Positions 15,072 through 24,205 of a DNA stretch of 45,631 bases are shown here, in pieces. Every line of letters starts with the position of its first letter. Positions within the stretch are counted from its first letter, which is position 1. The notes beneath the pieces were generated by a model that did not search any database, was not told where the DNA came from, and was given only the letters and a program-made list of their open reading frames with translations. Source of the DNA: Candidatus Bathyarchaeia archaeon (GTDB lineage: Archaea > Thermoproteota > Bathyarchaeia > 40CM-2-53-6 > CALIRQ01); NCBI GenBank assembly GCA_038843675.1, contig JAWBRV010000011.1, positions 1 to 45,631 on the forward strand. The letters run 5' to 3'. A program made the translations under genes and the position numbers.

Positions 15072-15905
15072 CTAGAACGCCTCCAAGAGCCTCGATATTT
15101 GATCGGCCGTGAAAACCGGGCCGTCCTTGCAAACGTATTTATCGCCCACGTTGCACCTCATGCATTTGCCCATGCCGCATTTCATCTTCGCCTCGAGGGT
15201 AGTCACGATCTGGCCCGGCGAGAACCCCAGCGCCCTCAGCTCCTCGATGACGTAATGGATCATTATCGGGGGGCCGCAGGTGATCGCGATCGAGTTCTTG
15301 GGAGATGGCTTGAGCTCCTTGACGACCGCCGGAACCAAGGCGACCCTGCCCCTCCAATCCGGGGAACCGGGCGGGTCTATCGCCAGCTCGAGCCTCGCGC
15401 CCCCAGCCCCGGCCCAAGCATCGAACTCATCGGAGAAGGCGAAATCCCTCGGCGTCCTAGCGCCATAGATTATCAATAGGCTCCCGTAATCGCCCCTATG
15501 CTTTATGAACCAATGTATCAGGGGCCTGAGGGGCGCGATGCCTATGCCCCCGCCTATTATGATTATATCCTTCCCCTCGTAATCCTCCAACGGGAAGGTA
15601 TTCCCATATGGGCCCCTTATGCCTACCAGATCGCCCGGGCCTAGGTTGTGGAGGGCATTCGTAACGGTCCCCATCCTCCTTATCGCGAACTCCAGCCCCT
15701 CCTCCGGGAGGGATGCGAACGTGAAGGGCGCCTCCCCGACCCCGAAGGCGGAGAGGATGGCGAACTGTCCTGGCCTATAATCGATCCGCCCCTCTCTCAG
15801 GCTAAGCCTTAGGAGCTTTATGTCCGGCGTCAAATCCCTCACCTCGGCCACCTCGGCGAGGAGCGGGAGGAAGGGATCGGATCCCTTAGGCAACTTTCGC
15901 CTCAC
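15072..15905 (-). CDS. flxA: FlxA/HydG-like FAD-NAD(P) oxidoreductase
   Basis: A 277-aa flavoprotein of the ferredoxin-NADP reductase family, expected to exchange electrons between NAD(P)H and Fe-S partners. It has the FAD domain (YRPGQFAILS, GEAPFTFAS, GIRGPYGN), the NAD(P) loop IIIIGGGIGIAPLRPLI (about 112-128) and TCGPPIMI. The C-terminal cysteines KCGMGKCMRCN then VCKDG bind a [2Fe-2S] cluster, as in sulfhydrogenase HydG and FlxA. It is the last gene of the long operon and overlaps the FlxB-like gene by 20 nt (GTG start). A HydG paralogue lies at 43405-44247, but this one sits in an HdrA-MvhD-(FlxC)-(FlxB) order, which matches the Flx module described in sulfate reducers. The symbol is by analogy. 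Confidence 0.85.
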   Translation of the reverse strand: MRRKLPKGSDPFLPLLAEVAEVRDLTPDIKLLRLSLREGRIDYRPGQFAILSAFGVGEAPFTFASLPEEGLEFAIRRMGTVTNALHNLGPGDLVGIRGPYGNTFPLEDYEGKDIIIIGGGIGIAPLRPLIHWFIKHRGDYGSLLIIYGARTPRDFAFSDEFDAWAGAGGARLELAIDPPGSPDWRGRVALVPAVVKELKPSPKNSIAITCGPPIMIHYVIEELRALGFSPGQIVTTLEAKMKCGMGKCMRCNVGDKYVCKDGPVFTADQISRLLEAF

Positions 15906-16872
15906 CCCTCAATATGGCCAATAGGACCTCCCTGACGTCTATGTTCACCGGGCAATACCGAACGCATCGACCGCAGCCCGTGCATCCGAATGCTCCGAAC
16001 TCCCCCGGGAAATAGGAGAACTTGTGGTAGAACCTGTTCCTGAGCCTAGAGGCCTTCGTTTGGCGGGGGTCATAGCCGCTCGCTTGGCGGGAGAAGAGTG
16101 GCGATTGGCAGCTGTCCCAGCTCCGGATCCTCTCCGCGCCATCCCGGATCGGGTAATCCCTTATGTCGAAGCAATAACAGGAGGGGCATACGTAGGCGCA
16201 GAGCTTACAGCTAAGGCATCTATCGGCCAGCCTTTCCCAATATGGGGAGTTGAAGAGCGAAAGGGCGACCTCCCTCACTGCCCCAACGTCTATCGATGGG
16301 ACCTCGGGCGGCTTCGGGATAGGGATCGATGCTTCCTCGAGCTCCGCCGCGGCCAAGGCCTTGGCCCCCTTCTCGGTCCTCGCCTCCGCCAAGAAACCCC
16401 CTTTGACCGGTATAAGGAATGCGTCCGCGTTCGATGCATCGAACGGCCCAATGCCGAAGCTAGTGCAAAAGCATTCCGGCCTCGCCTTAATGCACCCTAA
16501 GCCTATCAGCGTGGTCCTCCGCCTCCTCCTCTCGTATCTAGGGTCAGCGGGCTCGGATAGGAACGGGAAATCCATGAGGCGTATCCCCAAGGCATCGCAG
16601 GGACGAATCCCCAATAGGAACGCCTCCCCATCGATCTCGGGGATTTCGTAGCCACGGCTTGGGGAGAACCTGAAGAGCGCCTCGGAGGATGGGAAGAAGA
16701 GATCCTTCGGCGGGATCGGCGTCGTTTCATATTCTAGGTTCACATCGCCCGGGTCCCGGATTTGGGAGAAGAGCGTTAGGCCCGGCCCAAGATCCATCGG
16801 GGCTATGAGCGATCCAATCCCCATCAGCGATTCGAGCCATTTGCGGAGGTTCTTATCGGATATGAATTTCAA
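15886..16872 (-). CDS. flxB: FlxB/HydB-like 4Fe-4S electron-transfer protein
   Basis: A 328-aa iron-sulfur protein related to sulfhydrogenase HydB. The N-terminal half is the HydB-type domain, with LGIRPCDALGIRLMDFPFL and a cysteine pair in RPECFCTSFG. The C-terminal half binds two [4Fe-4S] clusters through CLSCKLCAYVCPSCYCFDIR (about 218-237) and CTGCGRCVRYCPVNID (about 298-313). It should carry electrons between the FlxA-like flavoprotein and the HdrA/MvhD proteins. It starts at TTG 16872, one base after the previous stop. Compare the true HydB at 44244-45275. Confidence 0.85.
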   Translation of the reverse strand: MKFISDKNLRKWLESLMGIGSLIAPMDLGPGLTLFSQIRDPGDVNLEYETTPIPPKDLFFPSSEALFRFSPSRGYEIPEIDGEAFLLGIRPCDALGIRLMDFPFLSEPADPRYERRRRRTTLIGLGCIKARPECFCTSFGIGPFDASNADAFLIPVKGGFLAEARTEKGAKALAAAELEEASIPIPKPPEVPSIDVGAVREVALSLFNSPYWERLADRCLSCKLCAYVCPSCYCFDIRDYPIRDGAERIRSWDSCQSPLFSRQASGYDPRQTKASRLRNRFYHKFSYFPGEFGAFGCTGCGRCVRYCPVNIDVREVLLAILRGEAKVA

Positions 16873-16873
16873 T

Positions 16874-17719
16874 TCATAAAACCTCCTCCTTCTTGAACGT
16901 GGCGAACGGGAATGGCGCCCTCGGATCCAAGCCCGCCTCGAAGCCGAAGAGCTCCTTCACCCTCCCGGCCAGCTTCCTATTGAGGGCCGCGAGGGGTATT
17001 CCCATCGGGCAGGCCCGCTCGCATCCCCCGCAATCGGCGCATCTCCCGGCCAAATGGAGGGCCCTGCCAACGTTCCAGACCCAGTTCTGGGGGAGCCCTA
17101 TCCTTATCCCAGTCCATAATGGGTCCAGCTGATCCGAGAAGCATTGCGGGCAATAGCAGGCGGGGCATATTTGCCTGCAAGCGTTGCAACGTATGCATCG
17201 GGCGAAATGGGATCGCCAGAACTCCCACCTCTCCTTCGCCGATCTCCTCTCCAAGGCTTCGACTTCCGGGATGGAGGCGGGGGTTTGCGGCTCAGAGGCG
17301 GGCGGCTGCCCGATCAAATGATCGTAAACCACCGGGACTCGCCTAGAGCAATATAGGCAACGGGCCTCCAGCTCTTGGCTCGGCTGGCCCCAAGACGCCT
17401 TATAAACGCCGTCACAAACCACCCCCACCACATAGACCTCCTCCCTATTCACTTGGCCCTCTTGGATCAGGACGTTTACCGACCTAGAATCGCAAGGCTT
17501 TACCAAGATCGCGACCCTTTGCCCCCTCATATCGGGAAGGTATCGGGCCAAGTTATGAGCGCAAGTCCTATCGAATATCAGCCTCCCCGCATCGTCCGCC
17601 GAATAGGCGAAGAAAGGCCGGGCCGTTAAGCCATCGCTCGCCCTCTCGTAGCCTATGAAGCACTTGACCTCCCCGGACCTCAGGAGCTCGATTGCCTTCG
17701 CCCTTATCTCCTCCATCAT
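16874..17719 (-). CDS. flxC: FlxC-like 4Fe-4S dicluster protein
   Basis: A 281-aa protein. The ATG at 17719 overlaps the MvhD-like stop (ATGA). The N-terminal half (CFIGYERASDGLTARPFFAY, RVAILVKPCDSRSVNVLIQE) resembles FrhB/FdhB-type F420-hydrogenase beta-subunit relatives. The C-terminal half has two ferredoxin-type cluster sites, CIRCNACRQICPACYCPQCF (about 177-196) and CADCGGCERACPMG (about 230-243). It also has a CLYC pair near 127. It matches the third Fe-S component of HdrA-Flx clusters in order and size. It probably connects FlxB to MvhD/HdrA. No F420 or NAD site is evident, so it is called an electron-transfer subunit. An apparent longer reading frame (to 18082) is a shadow of the MvhD-like gene. 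Confidence 0.8.
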   Translation of the reverse strand: MMEEIRAKAIELLRSGEVKCFIGYERASDGLTARPFFAYSADDAGRLIFDRTCAHNLARYLPDMRGQRVAILVKPCDSRSVNVLIQEGQVNREEVYVVGVVCDGVYKASWGQPSQELEARCLYCSRRVPVVYDHLIGQPPASEPQTPASIPEVEALERRSAKERWEFWRSHFARCIRCNACRQICPACYCPQCFSDQLDPLWTGIRIGLPQNWVWNVGRALHLAGRCADCGGCERACPMGIPLAALNRKLAGRVKELFGFEAGLDPRAPFPFATFKKEEVL

Positions 17720-18117
17720 CGCCTTGGCCCCAGCTCCTTCAATCTCATCACGAAATCGGCCACTATCCGCGCGAACCTCTGCCCCTCCGCCGCCGAAACC
17801 CATTCCACCCTGAACCGATCCCCCTCGATGCCTATGAACTCCAAGAGATCGCGGAGGATCGCGAGCCTCCTGCGGGCGTAATAATTGCCCTGCGTATAAT
17901 GGCAATCGCCCGGATGGCAGCCGGAGACCAATACCCCATCGAAGCCCCTCTCGAAGGCCTTGATTACCAAAAGCGGATCGACCCTGCCGGAGCAGGGTAC
18001 CCTTATGATCCGGATGTTCGGCGGATATTGTATCCGGCTCGTCCCGGCCAAATCCGCGCCCGCGTAGGAGCACCAATTGCATAGGAACCCAAGCACCCTC
18101 GGCTCATGATCGCTCAT
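17716..18117 (-). CDS. flxD: MvhD/FlxD-like [2Fe-2S] protein
   Basis: A 133-aa protein that passes electrons into HdrA in Mvh:Hdr and Flx:Hdr complexes. It shows the family cysteines: VLGFLCNWCSYAGADLAG (about 8-25), RVPCSGRVDP (about 39-48), SGCHPGDCHYTQGN (about 64-77), then WVSAAEGQRFARIV. The ATG at 18117 overlaps the hdrA stop at 18114 and its own stop overlaps the next start, so production should be coupled. A second copy lies at 33875-34309 in the hdrCBA-mvhDGA operon. Here it stands between HdrA and the Flx-like chain, so it probably links those. Confidence 0.9.
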   Translation of the reverse strand: MSDHEPRVLGFLCNWCSYAGADLAGTSRIQYPPNIRIIRVPCSGRVDPLLVIKAFERGFDGVLVSGCHPGDCHYTQGNYYARRRLAILRDLLEFIGIEGDRFRVEWVSAAEGQRFARIVADFVMRLKELGPRR

Positions 18118-20096
18118 AGGGCTTCGACCTCCGCCAATAGCTGCTGATGGGTGAATCCCCTGAGGTTGATCGCCCCGGATCTACAAGCGGCCGCGCAGGA
18201 TCCGCAGCCCTTGCAAAGCTCCTCGCTGACCCTAGCGACCCTCTTCCCCCTTATCACCTGCGGCTCTATGGCGCCGAAGGGGCAGACCTCCTCGCAAAGC
18301 ATACAGCCGGAGCATTTGGCCATGTCGACGATCGCCGTCATCGGCTCGGATAGAATCGAATCCTGGGCCAAGAGCCCTATGGCCTTCGCCGCCGCAGCGC
18401 TCCCCTTTGCCACCGCGTCCGGGATGTCGCACGGCCCTATGCATGCGCCGGCGAGGAATATGCCATCCGAATGGGTGTTCACCGGGTCGAGCTTCGGGTG
18501 CTTCTCCAGGAAGAAGCCATCCGGGCTCCTGCTCAGCTTGAAGATCCTCGCGACCTCCTCAGCATCCCTTTGCGGGACCAACCCGCAGGCCAAGATTGCC
18601 ATATCGACCTCTAGGATGTGCTTGGTGCCGGTCAAGGTATCCTCGAATCTAACCAATAGCCCGTTCCTCCCTTTAAGTATCTCCGCGACCCTCCCCCTGA
18701 CGAACCTAACCCCCTCCTCCAATACTCTGTTATAGAACTCCTCGAATCCCTTCCCCGCGCTCCTGACGTCTATGTAGAACTCGTAAACCTCCGCATCTGG
18801 TATTCGCTCCTTTATGAGGTGGGCGTATTTCATGGAGTACATGCAGCAGACCTTCGAGCAATACTCGTTATAGTTTAAATCCCTGCTACCGACGCAATGG
18901 ATTATGGCCACCCGCTTCGGCTCCCCACCGCCCTTCAGCAATATCCTCCCCCCGGTCGGGCCGGAGGCATTCAAAATCCTCTCGAACTCCAAGCCGGTTA
19001 TGACATTGTCCAATCGGCCATATCCGTATTGGGGTATCTGAGATGGATCGAATAGGTCGTAACCGGTCGCGATCACTATGGCCCCGAATTTCTCCGTTAT
19101 GATCTGATCCTCCTCATCCCAATTTATCGCCCCGGTCGGGCAAAGCCTCTCGCAGATCCGGCATTGGGGAGGGGGCTTGCCCTCCCTCCCGCTCCTGACG
19201 AACTCCAAATAGGCCATATAGCGGCAATTCTCCGCATCGATGACTGGCTTCGGGGGGACCGCCTGCGGGAAGGGTATATAGATGGCCGTCCTCTTCCCGA
19301 GCCCCAAATCGAACTCCGAGGGGACTTTCGTCGGGCACTTCTGCCAGCAGGTCCCGCAGCCGGTGCATTTCGAGTGATCCACCTTCCTAGCCCTCTGCCT
19401 TATCCTGACCTCGAAGTTCCCGGCATAGCCCTTGACCTCCTCCACCTCCGCGTAGGTCATCAAGCGGACCTTCGGATGCTTCGCCAGCTCGACCATCCTA
19501 GGGGTCAGGATGCACGATGCGCAGTCGAGTGTTGGGAAGGTCTTATCGAATTTGGCCATCTTCCCCCCTATCGTTGGCTCCCTCTCGACTAGGACTACCT
19601 CGAAGCCGGCGTTGGCGATGTCCAGCGCGGCTTGGATGCCCGCTATCCCGCCGCCGACCACTAAGGCGCGCTTGATGATCGGGATTGGCTTGGCGAATAG
19701 GGGCTCCGCCCTCGAGGCCTTCGCGACCGCCATCCTTACCAAGTCTATGGCCTTCTCCGTCGCCTCCTCGCTTGCCTCGCTATGGACCCAAGAGCATTGC
19801 TCCCTAAGGTTCGCCATCTCCAAGAGGAACGGGTTCAGTCCAGCAGATGCCAAAACCCCTTGGAAGGTCCTTTCGTGCATCCTCGGGGAGCATGCGCCCA
19901 CCACGACCCTCGTCAACCGATTCTCCCTTATGGCTTGGCGGATGAACTCCTGCCCCGGGTCGCTGCAACAATATATATAATCCCCGGCATATGCGACGCC
20001 GGGAATTCGCTTCGCGGCTTCGACTACCCTCCCTATATCAATGACCCCTGCTATATTATGGCCGCAATGGCATATGAAGACCCCGATCCTCACCAC
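18114..20096 (-). CDS. hdrA: HdrA, electron-bifurcating flavoprotein (Hox-Flx operon copy)
   Basis: A 660-aa FAD and multi-[4Fe-4S] protein. HdrA splits electron pairs from H2 or NAD(P)H between a low-potential acceptor (ferredoxin) and a high-potential one. It shows the N-terminal domain IGVFICHCGHNIAGVID, the FAD loop ALVVGGGIAGIQAALDIA (about 142-159), and a Cys site in FPTLDCASCILTPRM. Cluster sites follow in CTGCGTCWQKCPTKVP, CRICERLCPTGAI, VGSRDLNYNEYCSKVCCMYS, CSGCMLCEEVCPFGAI and CKGCGSCAAACRSGAIN. It begins at GTG 20096, 27 nt after the large hydrogenase subunit. No hdrB or hdrC follows; the Flx-like genes do. It is a full-length single HdrA, not a fused double one. The other HdrA is at 31888-33864. 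Confidence 0.93.
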   Translation of the reverse strand: MVRIGVFICHCGHNIAGVIDIGRVVEAAKRIPGVAYAGDYIYCCSDPGQEFIRQAIRENRLTRVVVGACSPRMHERTFQGVLASAGLNPFLLEMANLREQCSWVHSEASEEATEKAIDLVRMAVAKASRAEPLFAKPIPIIKRALVVGGGIAGIQAALDIANAGFEVVLVEREPTIGGKMAKFDKTFPTLDCASCILTPRMVELAKHPKVRLMTYAEVEEVKGYAGNFEVRIRQRARKVDHSKCTGCGTCWQKCPTKVPSEFDLGLGKRTAIYIPFPQAVPPKPVIDAENCRYMAYLEFVRSGREGKPPPQCRICERLCPTGAINWDEEDQIITEKFGAIVIATGYDLFDPSQIPQYGYGRLDNVITGLEFERILNASGPTGGRILLKGGGEPKRVAIIHCVGSRDLNYNEYCSKVCCMYSMKYAHLIKERIPDAEVYEFYIDVRSAGKGFEEFYNRVLEEGVRFVRGRVAEILKGRNGLLVRFEDTLTGTKHILEVDMAILACGLVPQRDAEEVARIFKLSRSPDGFFLEKHPKLDPVNTHSDGIFLAGACIGPCDIPDAVAKGSAAAAKAIGLLAQDSILSEPMTAIVDMAKCSGCMLCEEVCPFGAIEPQVIRGKRVARVSEELCKGCGSCAAACRSGAINLRGFTHQQLLAEVEAL

Positions 20097-20123
20097 TCCG
20101 CATCCCAGCCGGGGGAATCGACC

Positions 20124-21623
20124 CTAACCCCTACTGATCTCCCCCAGGACTTCCCCATCTGGGGAGACCAGCTGGATCGAAAGAGGCATTTGCCCAACCG
20201 CATGCGTCGCGCAGGAGAGGCATGGGTCGAAGCACCTTATCGCATGCTCCACGTGGTTCAATATGCCCTCATCGAACCTCCCGTTCCTTATCCTCTTGGA
20301 GGCGACCTCCTTTATGGCCAAGTTCATGCCCATGTTATTGAAGACCGTAGAAACGATCAGGTTCGCCTTCCTTATCGTCCCGTCCCTGTTCACCCAATAA
20401 TGATGGATCAAGGTCCCCCTTGGCGCCTCTATGACGCCCACTCCCTCCTCGTTCTCGATCTCCCTCGATTCGTTCCAGATTTCCTTGGAGCATATTTCCT
20501 CATCCTGTAGGAGCTCCTTCGCCTTTTCGGCCGCGTGGAGCATCTCAATGGCCCTAGCGTAATGGTAAAATATGGTCCGATCCACCAAGCCGTTCTCCCC
20601 CATCGCCTTGAACTCCTTGAACTCCTCCTCGGCCAAGGGAGTTGGGATGCGATCCGCGACGTTCAGCCTCCCCAGCGGGCCTACCCTCAGCGAGCCCTTC
20701 GGGAACCCCGCCCATCTATAATATGGGAATTTCAGATACGACCAATCCTCGACCCTCTCCCCTATGATGGATAAATAGTCGGATGGGTTGAAGCCGTCTT
20801 CTATTATGTTGCCCCTCTGGTCCTTTATCCTGAGTTCCCCATCGTAAAATTCCAAGGCCCCATCCCGCCCAACCAAGCCCATGTTATATGTCCTCACCGG
20901 GATCGCTTCCTCCTGCTTCAGGCAAGCGTCCTTCACGAGCCCTATCGTGGACCTCGCGTTCTCGATAACGCCATCGATCTGCGCCAAGAGCGCATCCCGT
21001 TTCTCGGGCTGTAGCATCCCATTGACCCCTCCCGGAATCGCGAAGGTTGGATGGACCCTCCTCCCGGCCAAGGCCTCTATAACCTCCTGCCCAAACTTGC
21101 GCAAGGCCACCCCCCTCCTAGCCAGCTCGGGCCTGCTCTCGAGCAAGCCGACTATGTTACGCCTCTCCATTTCATAATCGAACCCAAGCACTAGGTCGGG
21201 GAGGGAGAGGTAGAAGAGGCTCAACGCATGGGATTGGATCATTTGGCCCATGTGAAGTAGGAGGCGGAGTTTCTTGGCCGGGCCGGGTATGTCGATGCCC
21301 AAGATCGCGTCCCCGGCCTTCGCCGATGCCAAGCTATGGCTGACGGGGCATATCCCGCAGATCCTCGATGTTATCACGGGCATCTCCCAAACCAATCGCC
21401 CCTCGCAGAACTTCTCGAAGCCCCTTACCGATACGACGTGGAACTTGGCATCGGCCACGTTCCCATCCCTATCTAGGACTATGGTTATCTTCCCGTGGCC
21501 CTCGATCCTAGTCACGGGGACCCTTATCTCCTTCTCCATTCCGCCGGCCGCGCTGGAGTTTTGGGATCCCATCTCAAGCGCCCTAGTTTCAGCGCCCTTC
21601 CCCAAATCGATCACACCCCTCAT
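20124..21623 (-). CDS. hoxH: HoxH-like [NiFe]-hydrogenase large subunit (group 3)
   Basis: A 499-aa catalytic subunit for H2 oxidation or formation. The N-terminal motif [10 protein letters not shown] (Cys about 89/92) and C-terminal DPCLSCATH (Cys about 468/471, His 474) bind the Ni-Fe site. About 25 residues follow His 474, so it needs an endopeptidase, which is not in the window. The start ATG 21623 overlaps the small-subunit stop (ATGA); this gives about 28 residues before the usual start [18 protein letters not shown], and ATG 21539 is a real alternative. Together with the short HoxY-like subunit and NuoE/F/G-like genes upstream, it fits a bidirectional NAD(P)-linked (group 3d-like) enzyme, but it also resembles Mvh/Hyd large subunits. 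A tree is needed to settle the subgroup. Confidence 0.9.
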   Translation of the reverse strand: MRGVIDLGKGAETRALEMGSQNSSAAGGMEKEIRVPVTRIEGHGKITIVLDRDGNVADAKFHVVSVRGFEKFCEGRLVWEMPVITSRICGICPVSHSLASAKAGDAILGIDIPGPAKKLRLLLHMGQMIQSHALSLFYLSLPDLVLGFDYEMERRNIVGLLESRPELARRGVALRKFGQEVIEALAGRRVHPTFAIPGGVNGMLQPEKRDALLAQIDGVIENARSTIGLVKDACLKQEEAIPVRTYNMGLVGRDGALEFYDGELRIKDQRGNIIEDGFNPSDYLSIIGERVEDWSYLKFPYYRWAGFPKGSLRVGPLGRLNVADRIPTPLAEEEFKEFKAMGENGLVDRTIFYHYARAIEMLHAAEKAKELLQDEEICSKEIWNESREIENEEGVGVIEAPRGTLIHHYWVNRDGTIRKANLIVSTVFNNMGMNLAIKEVASKRIRNGRFDEGILNHVEHAIRCFDPCLSCATHAVGQMPLSIQLVSPDGEVLGEISRG

Positions 21624-22168
21624 TCGAAGCTCGCCATCTCGCTTGGCAGGATCGGGATCCTCCCCTCCAGTAGCTCCTTCATGGCGTATAGGAGGGCCTT
21701 GGGGCTGGGCGGGCATCCGGGGATGTGCGCATCTACCCCGACGACGTTGCCCACGGCCTTCACCTTATCCAATAGCGGCGGCACGTATTTGGACCTCGGG
21801 ACCTTGCCATCCACGACGCTCTCAGTCCCGACGTATACCCTGGAGAGGATCTCTTCCTTATCGAAGAGATTCCTATAGGACGTTATCCCGCCGAAGCAAG
21901 CGCAATCGCCTATGGCCACTAGGATCTTGCATTTTTCCCTGAACTTCCTCAACTCTTCCTCATCCTCCTCCGTCGCCACCGCGCCCTCGACGATGCCGAC
22001 GTCGACTTGGATGTGCCCCTTCACATCCGTTAGGGGCGGGGACTTCACGATCTCGATCCTATCCAATAGCAGCTCCACCAATGCCTCATCCAAATCCAAG
22101 AGGGACATGTGGCATCCAGCGCAACCAGAGAGCCATAAAGTGGAAACCTTCACCTTGGCCACGGCCAT
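21620..22168 (-). CDS. hoxY: HoxY-like [NiFe]-hydrogenase small subunit (proximal cluster only)
   Basis: A 182-aa small subunit that should pass electrons from the Ni-Fe site through one proximal [4Fe-4S] cluster. Visible ligands are [10 protein letters not shown] (about 14-23), IGDCACFGG (about 87-95) and [12 protein letters not shown] (about 143-154). The medial and distal cluster domain of Mvh/Hyd small subunits (about 250-325 aa) is absent, as in HoxY. The next carrier must therefore come from the NuoG/HoxU-like partner. ATG 22168 overlaps the nuoG-like stop (TGATG); GTG 22171 is an alternative. It is followed directly by the large subunit with a 4-nt overlap. Confidence 0.9.
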   Translation of the reverse strand: MAVAKVKVSTLWLSGCAGCHMSLLDLDEALVELLLDRIEIVKSPPLTDVKGHIQVDVGIVEGAVATEEDEEELRKFREKCKILVAIGDCACFGGITSYRNLFDKEEILSRVYVGTESVVDGKVPRSKYVPPLLDKVKAVGNVVGVDAHIPGCPPSPKALLYAMKELLEGRIPILPSEMASFE

Positions 22169-24198
22169 CACCTCTTTGGCCCCTCCCTAACCTCTACCCC
22201 GATCCCCTCCCCGGGCGGGATCGGGATCTCCTTGCCCAACCTCCTCGAAAGCTCCGCGAGGACCTCCGCCTCCCCGATCACGCCCCGGGGCGGCTCCAAG
22301 ACCCTCTTGGCCAAATGCCTCCTCCCATCTGGGCCTATCAACTGTCCCCCCCTCTCCAGCCAAGTGGTAGCCGGGATGACGACGTCGGCGATTGAGATCA
22401 CCGGGGAGCGATACGCGCTTTGTATTATGAGGAAGTCGGGCTTGAGGTCGGATAGATATTCGGCATCGATGGAGCTATCATCGCCAATAAGGGCGTATAC
22501 GATCCTCGGGCCCTTCCCAAATCGGCTCGGGATCCCCTCGGCGCTCGTCACCATGAGGCGCCAAGCCCCTATGGTATTCGAGCTCGGCTTGATTGAGATT
22601 ATGCCGAATCTCCCGTTCATCCTCTCCTTTCCCTTGGCGATATCGAATAAGGCGCTAACGGCCTTGGAGCCGCCCGCTTTGACGAGCTCAGCCCCATAGA
22701 TTATGACGCATCGCTTGGAGGATCTCAGGATCTCCGCCGCGGAGCGAAGGGCATCGATCGCCACGCCGCATCCCCTCGCGACGTCCTCGAGATCAGTCTG
22801 ATCCCCCCTGATGGCCTTAGAGATCTCCCCCACGAGGATCGCCTCGGAGCCGGGCTTGGGTCTTAGGAAGACGTCGGCCAATTCCCCAAGCGGATCCTCG
22901 CCCGGATTAACGACTATCAGCCTCGCATTGCCCCTTCGAACGGCCCTCCTTATTTTCGAATGGATGGGCTTCTGCACCTCGAATGGGAGATCGACCGAGA
23001 GCAGGCAATCGACCCCTTCGATATCGTTGAAGGCGCATTCCGCATCCTCCCAAGACCCGTATGGGGCCCTCGATAGGCCTATGGAGTATTCGGATTCCTC
23101 CTCCACAAAGTGTCCGAGCTCCACCCATGAGCCCTGCGAGCTCTTGGATATAGCCCTGCTCCATTCGCCATCGAACGTATCCAAGTACATGGTGCCCAAG
23201 ACGTCGAGGGCGAACTTCTTGAAGAGCTCTAGAACCTCATTCGGGTACCTCGCTGAGGCGAGGCATAAGACGTTTGAGCCATTGGCCCTCAGTTCCTCCA
23301 CGGCGCGCCTCAATGCCTCCTCCATCGAGCACTCCCTGAGTACCTCGCCCTCACGAACCATTGGCCTCAGGATCCTAGCGCGGCCGTTATGGAGGATATC
23401 GAACCGCCCAATCCTGCATAGTTGAGCCCTGAAATCCTCCAATTTGGGGCCCTCTACCCTCACGGGGTTTCCATCCTTGACGTACACGATGATCGGGCAC
23501 CCGAGGCCGCACTCTTGGCAAATCGTTTCGATCGCTTGGCAATCCTTCCGCTTGAACTTATAGGAGGAGAGCTTATCGAATATGGCTCCGGTGGGGCATA
23601 CTTGCATACATAGCCCGCAGGAGATGCAAGGAGATTCCCCGAGGGGCTCGCCCAATCCGGCCGCCACCAAGGTCCTGCTTCCCCTCCTCCAGAGATCTAG
23701 GACGTGGAGGCCGACGATCTCATCACAAGCCCTTATGCATCTGCTGCATAGAATGCAGCGATTATGCTCGATCGCCAAGTATTCATGGCTGGAGTCGATG
23801 GGCAGCTTCGGGTTGAGCATAGCAAGCGGCACGTTATACATTTGGAACTTATAAGCGAGGCTTTGGAGCTCACAATCTCCGCTCTTCTCGCAAAACATGC
23901 AATAATGGTTCCTCTCCGCGAATAGGAACTCCAGCATCCTCCTCCGATATTTGTTGAGGCTATCCGTATTGGTCCTCACGACCAAGCCCTCCCTAGCCGG
24001 GTATGTGCATGCGGTGTTCAGCTTCTTCTCTCCCTCTATCTCTATGACGCAGAGTCTGCACGCTCCGATGGGCGTTAGGCATTTTAGATTGCAAAGGGTC
24101 GGGACATCTATGCCATTCGCTAGACATACATCTAGGACCGTATCGCCCTCCTTCCCCCTCACTTCCTTTCCATCTATTTTCAAATGTATCTCCTTCAT
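22168..24198 (-). CDS. nuoG: NuoG/HoxU-like Fe-S protein with a degenerate formate-dehydrogenase-like domain
   Basis: A 676-aa electron-wire subunit. The N-terminal [2Fe-2S] site uses Cys at about 36, 47, 50 and 64 (LCNLKC, GACRLC, TACTYP). Then come the His-Cys3 site HYCMFCEKSGDCELQ, two [4Fe-4S] sites (CILCSRCIRACDEIVG and CISCGLCMQVCPTG) and a molybdopterin-protein Fe4S4 site (TICQECGLGCPIIVYVKDG with LCRIGRF). The remaining 420 residues follow the fold of formate dehydrogenase (LASARYPNEVLELFKKFALD). Where the active Cys or Sec would stand, the sequence reads TFDGEWSRA, so catalysis on formate is unlikely. As in complex I NuoG it should relay electrons, here between NuoF and HoxY. It is longer than HoxU (about 240 aa). 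Confidence 0.88.
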   Translation of the reverse strand: MKEIHLKIDGKEVRGKEGDTVLDVCLANGIDVPTLCNLKCLTPIGACRLCVIEIEGEKKLNTACTYPAREGLVVRTNTDSLNKYRRRMLEFLFAERNHYCMFCEKSGDCELQSLAYKFQMYNVPLAMLNPKLPIDSSHEYLAIEHNRCILCSRCIRACDEIVGLHVLDLWRRGSRTLVAAGLGEPLGESPCISCGLCMQVCPTGAIFDKLSSYKFKRKDCQAIETICQECGLGCPIIVYVKDGNPVRVEGPKLEDFRAQLCRIGRFDILHNGRARILRPMVREGEVLRECSMEEALRRAVEELRANGSNVLCLASARYPNEVLELFKKFALDVLGTMYLDTFDGEWSRAISKSSQGSWVELGHFVEEESEYSIGLSRAPYGSWEDAECAFNDIEGVDCLLSVDLPFEVQKPIHSKIRRAVRRGNARLIVVNPGEDPLGELADVFLRPKPGSEAILVGEISKAIRGDQTDLEDVARGCGVAIDALRSAAEILRSSKRCVIIYGAELVKAGGSKAVSALFDIAKGKERMNGRFGIISIKPSSNTIGAWRLMVTSAEGIPSRFGKGPRIVYALIGDDSSIDAEYLSDLKPDFLIIQSAYRSPVISIADVVIPATTWLERGGQLIGPDGRRHLAKRVLEPPRGVIGEAEVLAELSRRLGKEIPIPPGEGIGVEVREGPKR

Positions 24199-24205
24199 CC
24201 CCCGA

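Noticed and set aside
15072-16872. A second sulfhydrogenase hydBG pair
   Set aside because: The two proteins are HydB/HydG-like, but they follow hdrA-mvhD-flxC without adjacent hydD/hydA, which matches the Flx arrangement better.
16874-18082. A 402-residue fused protein from the long minus-strand frame
   Set aside because: The part beyond 17719 lies out of frame over the MvhD/FlxD-like gene, whose cysteine motifs are clear; the ATGA overlap marks the real start.
22168-24198. Catalytic formate dehydrogenase
   Set aside because: The position of the active Cys/Sec has neither residue, and NuoG-type N-terminal clusters plus the nuoE/nuoF neighbours fit an electron-relay role.
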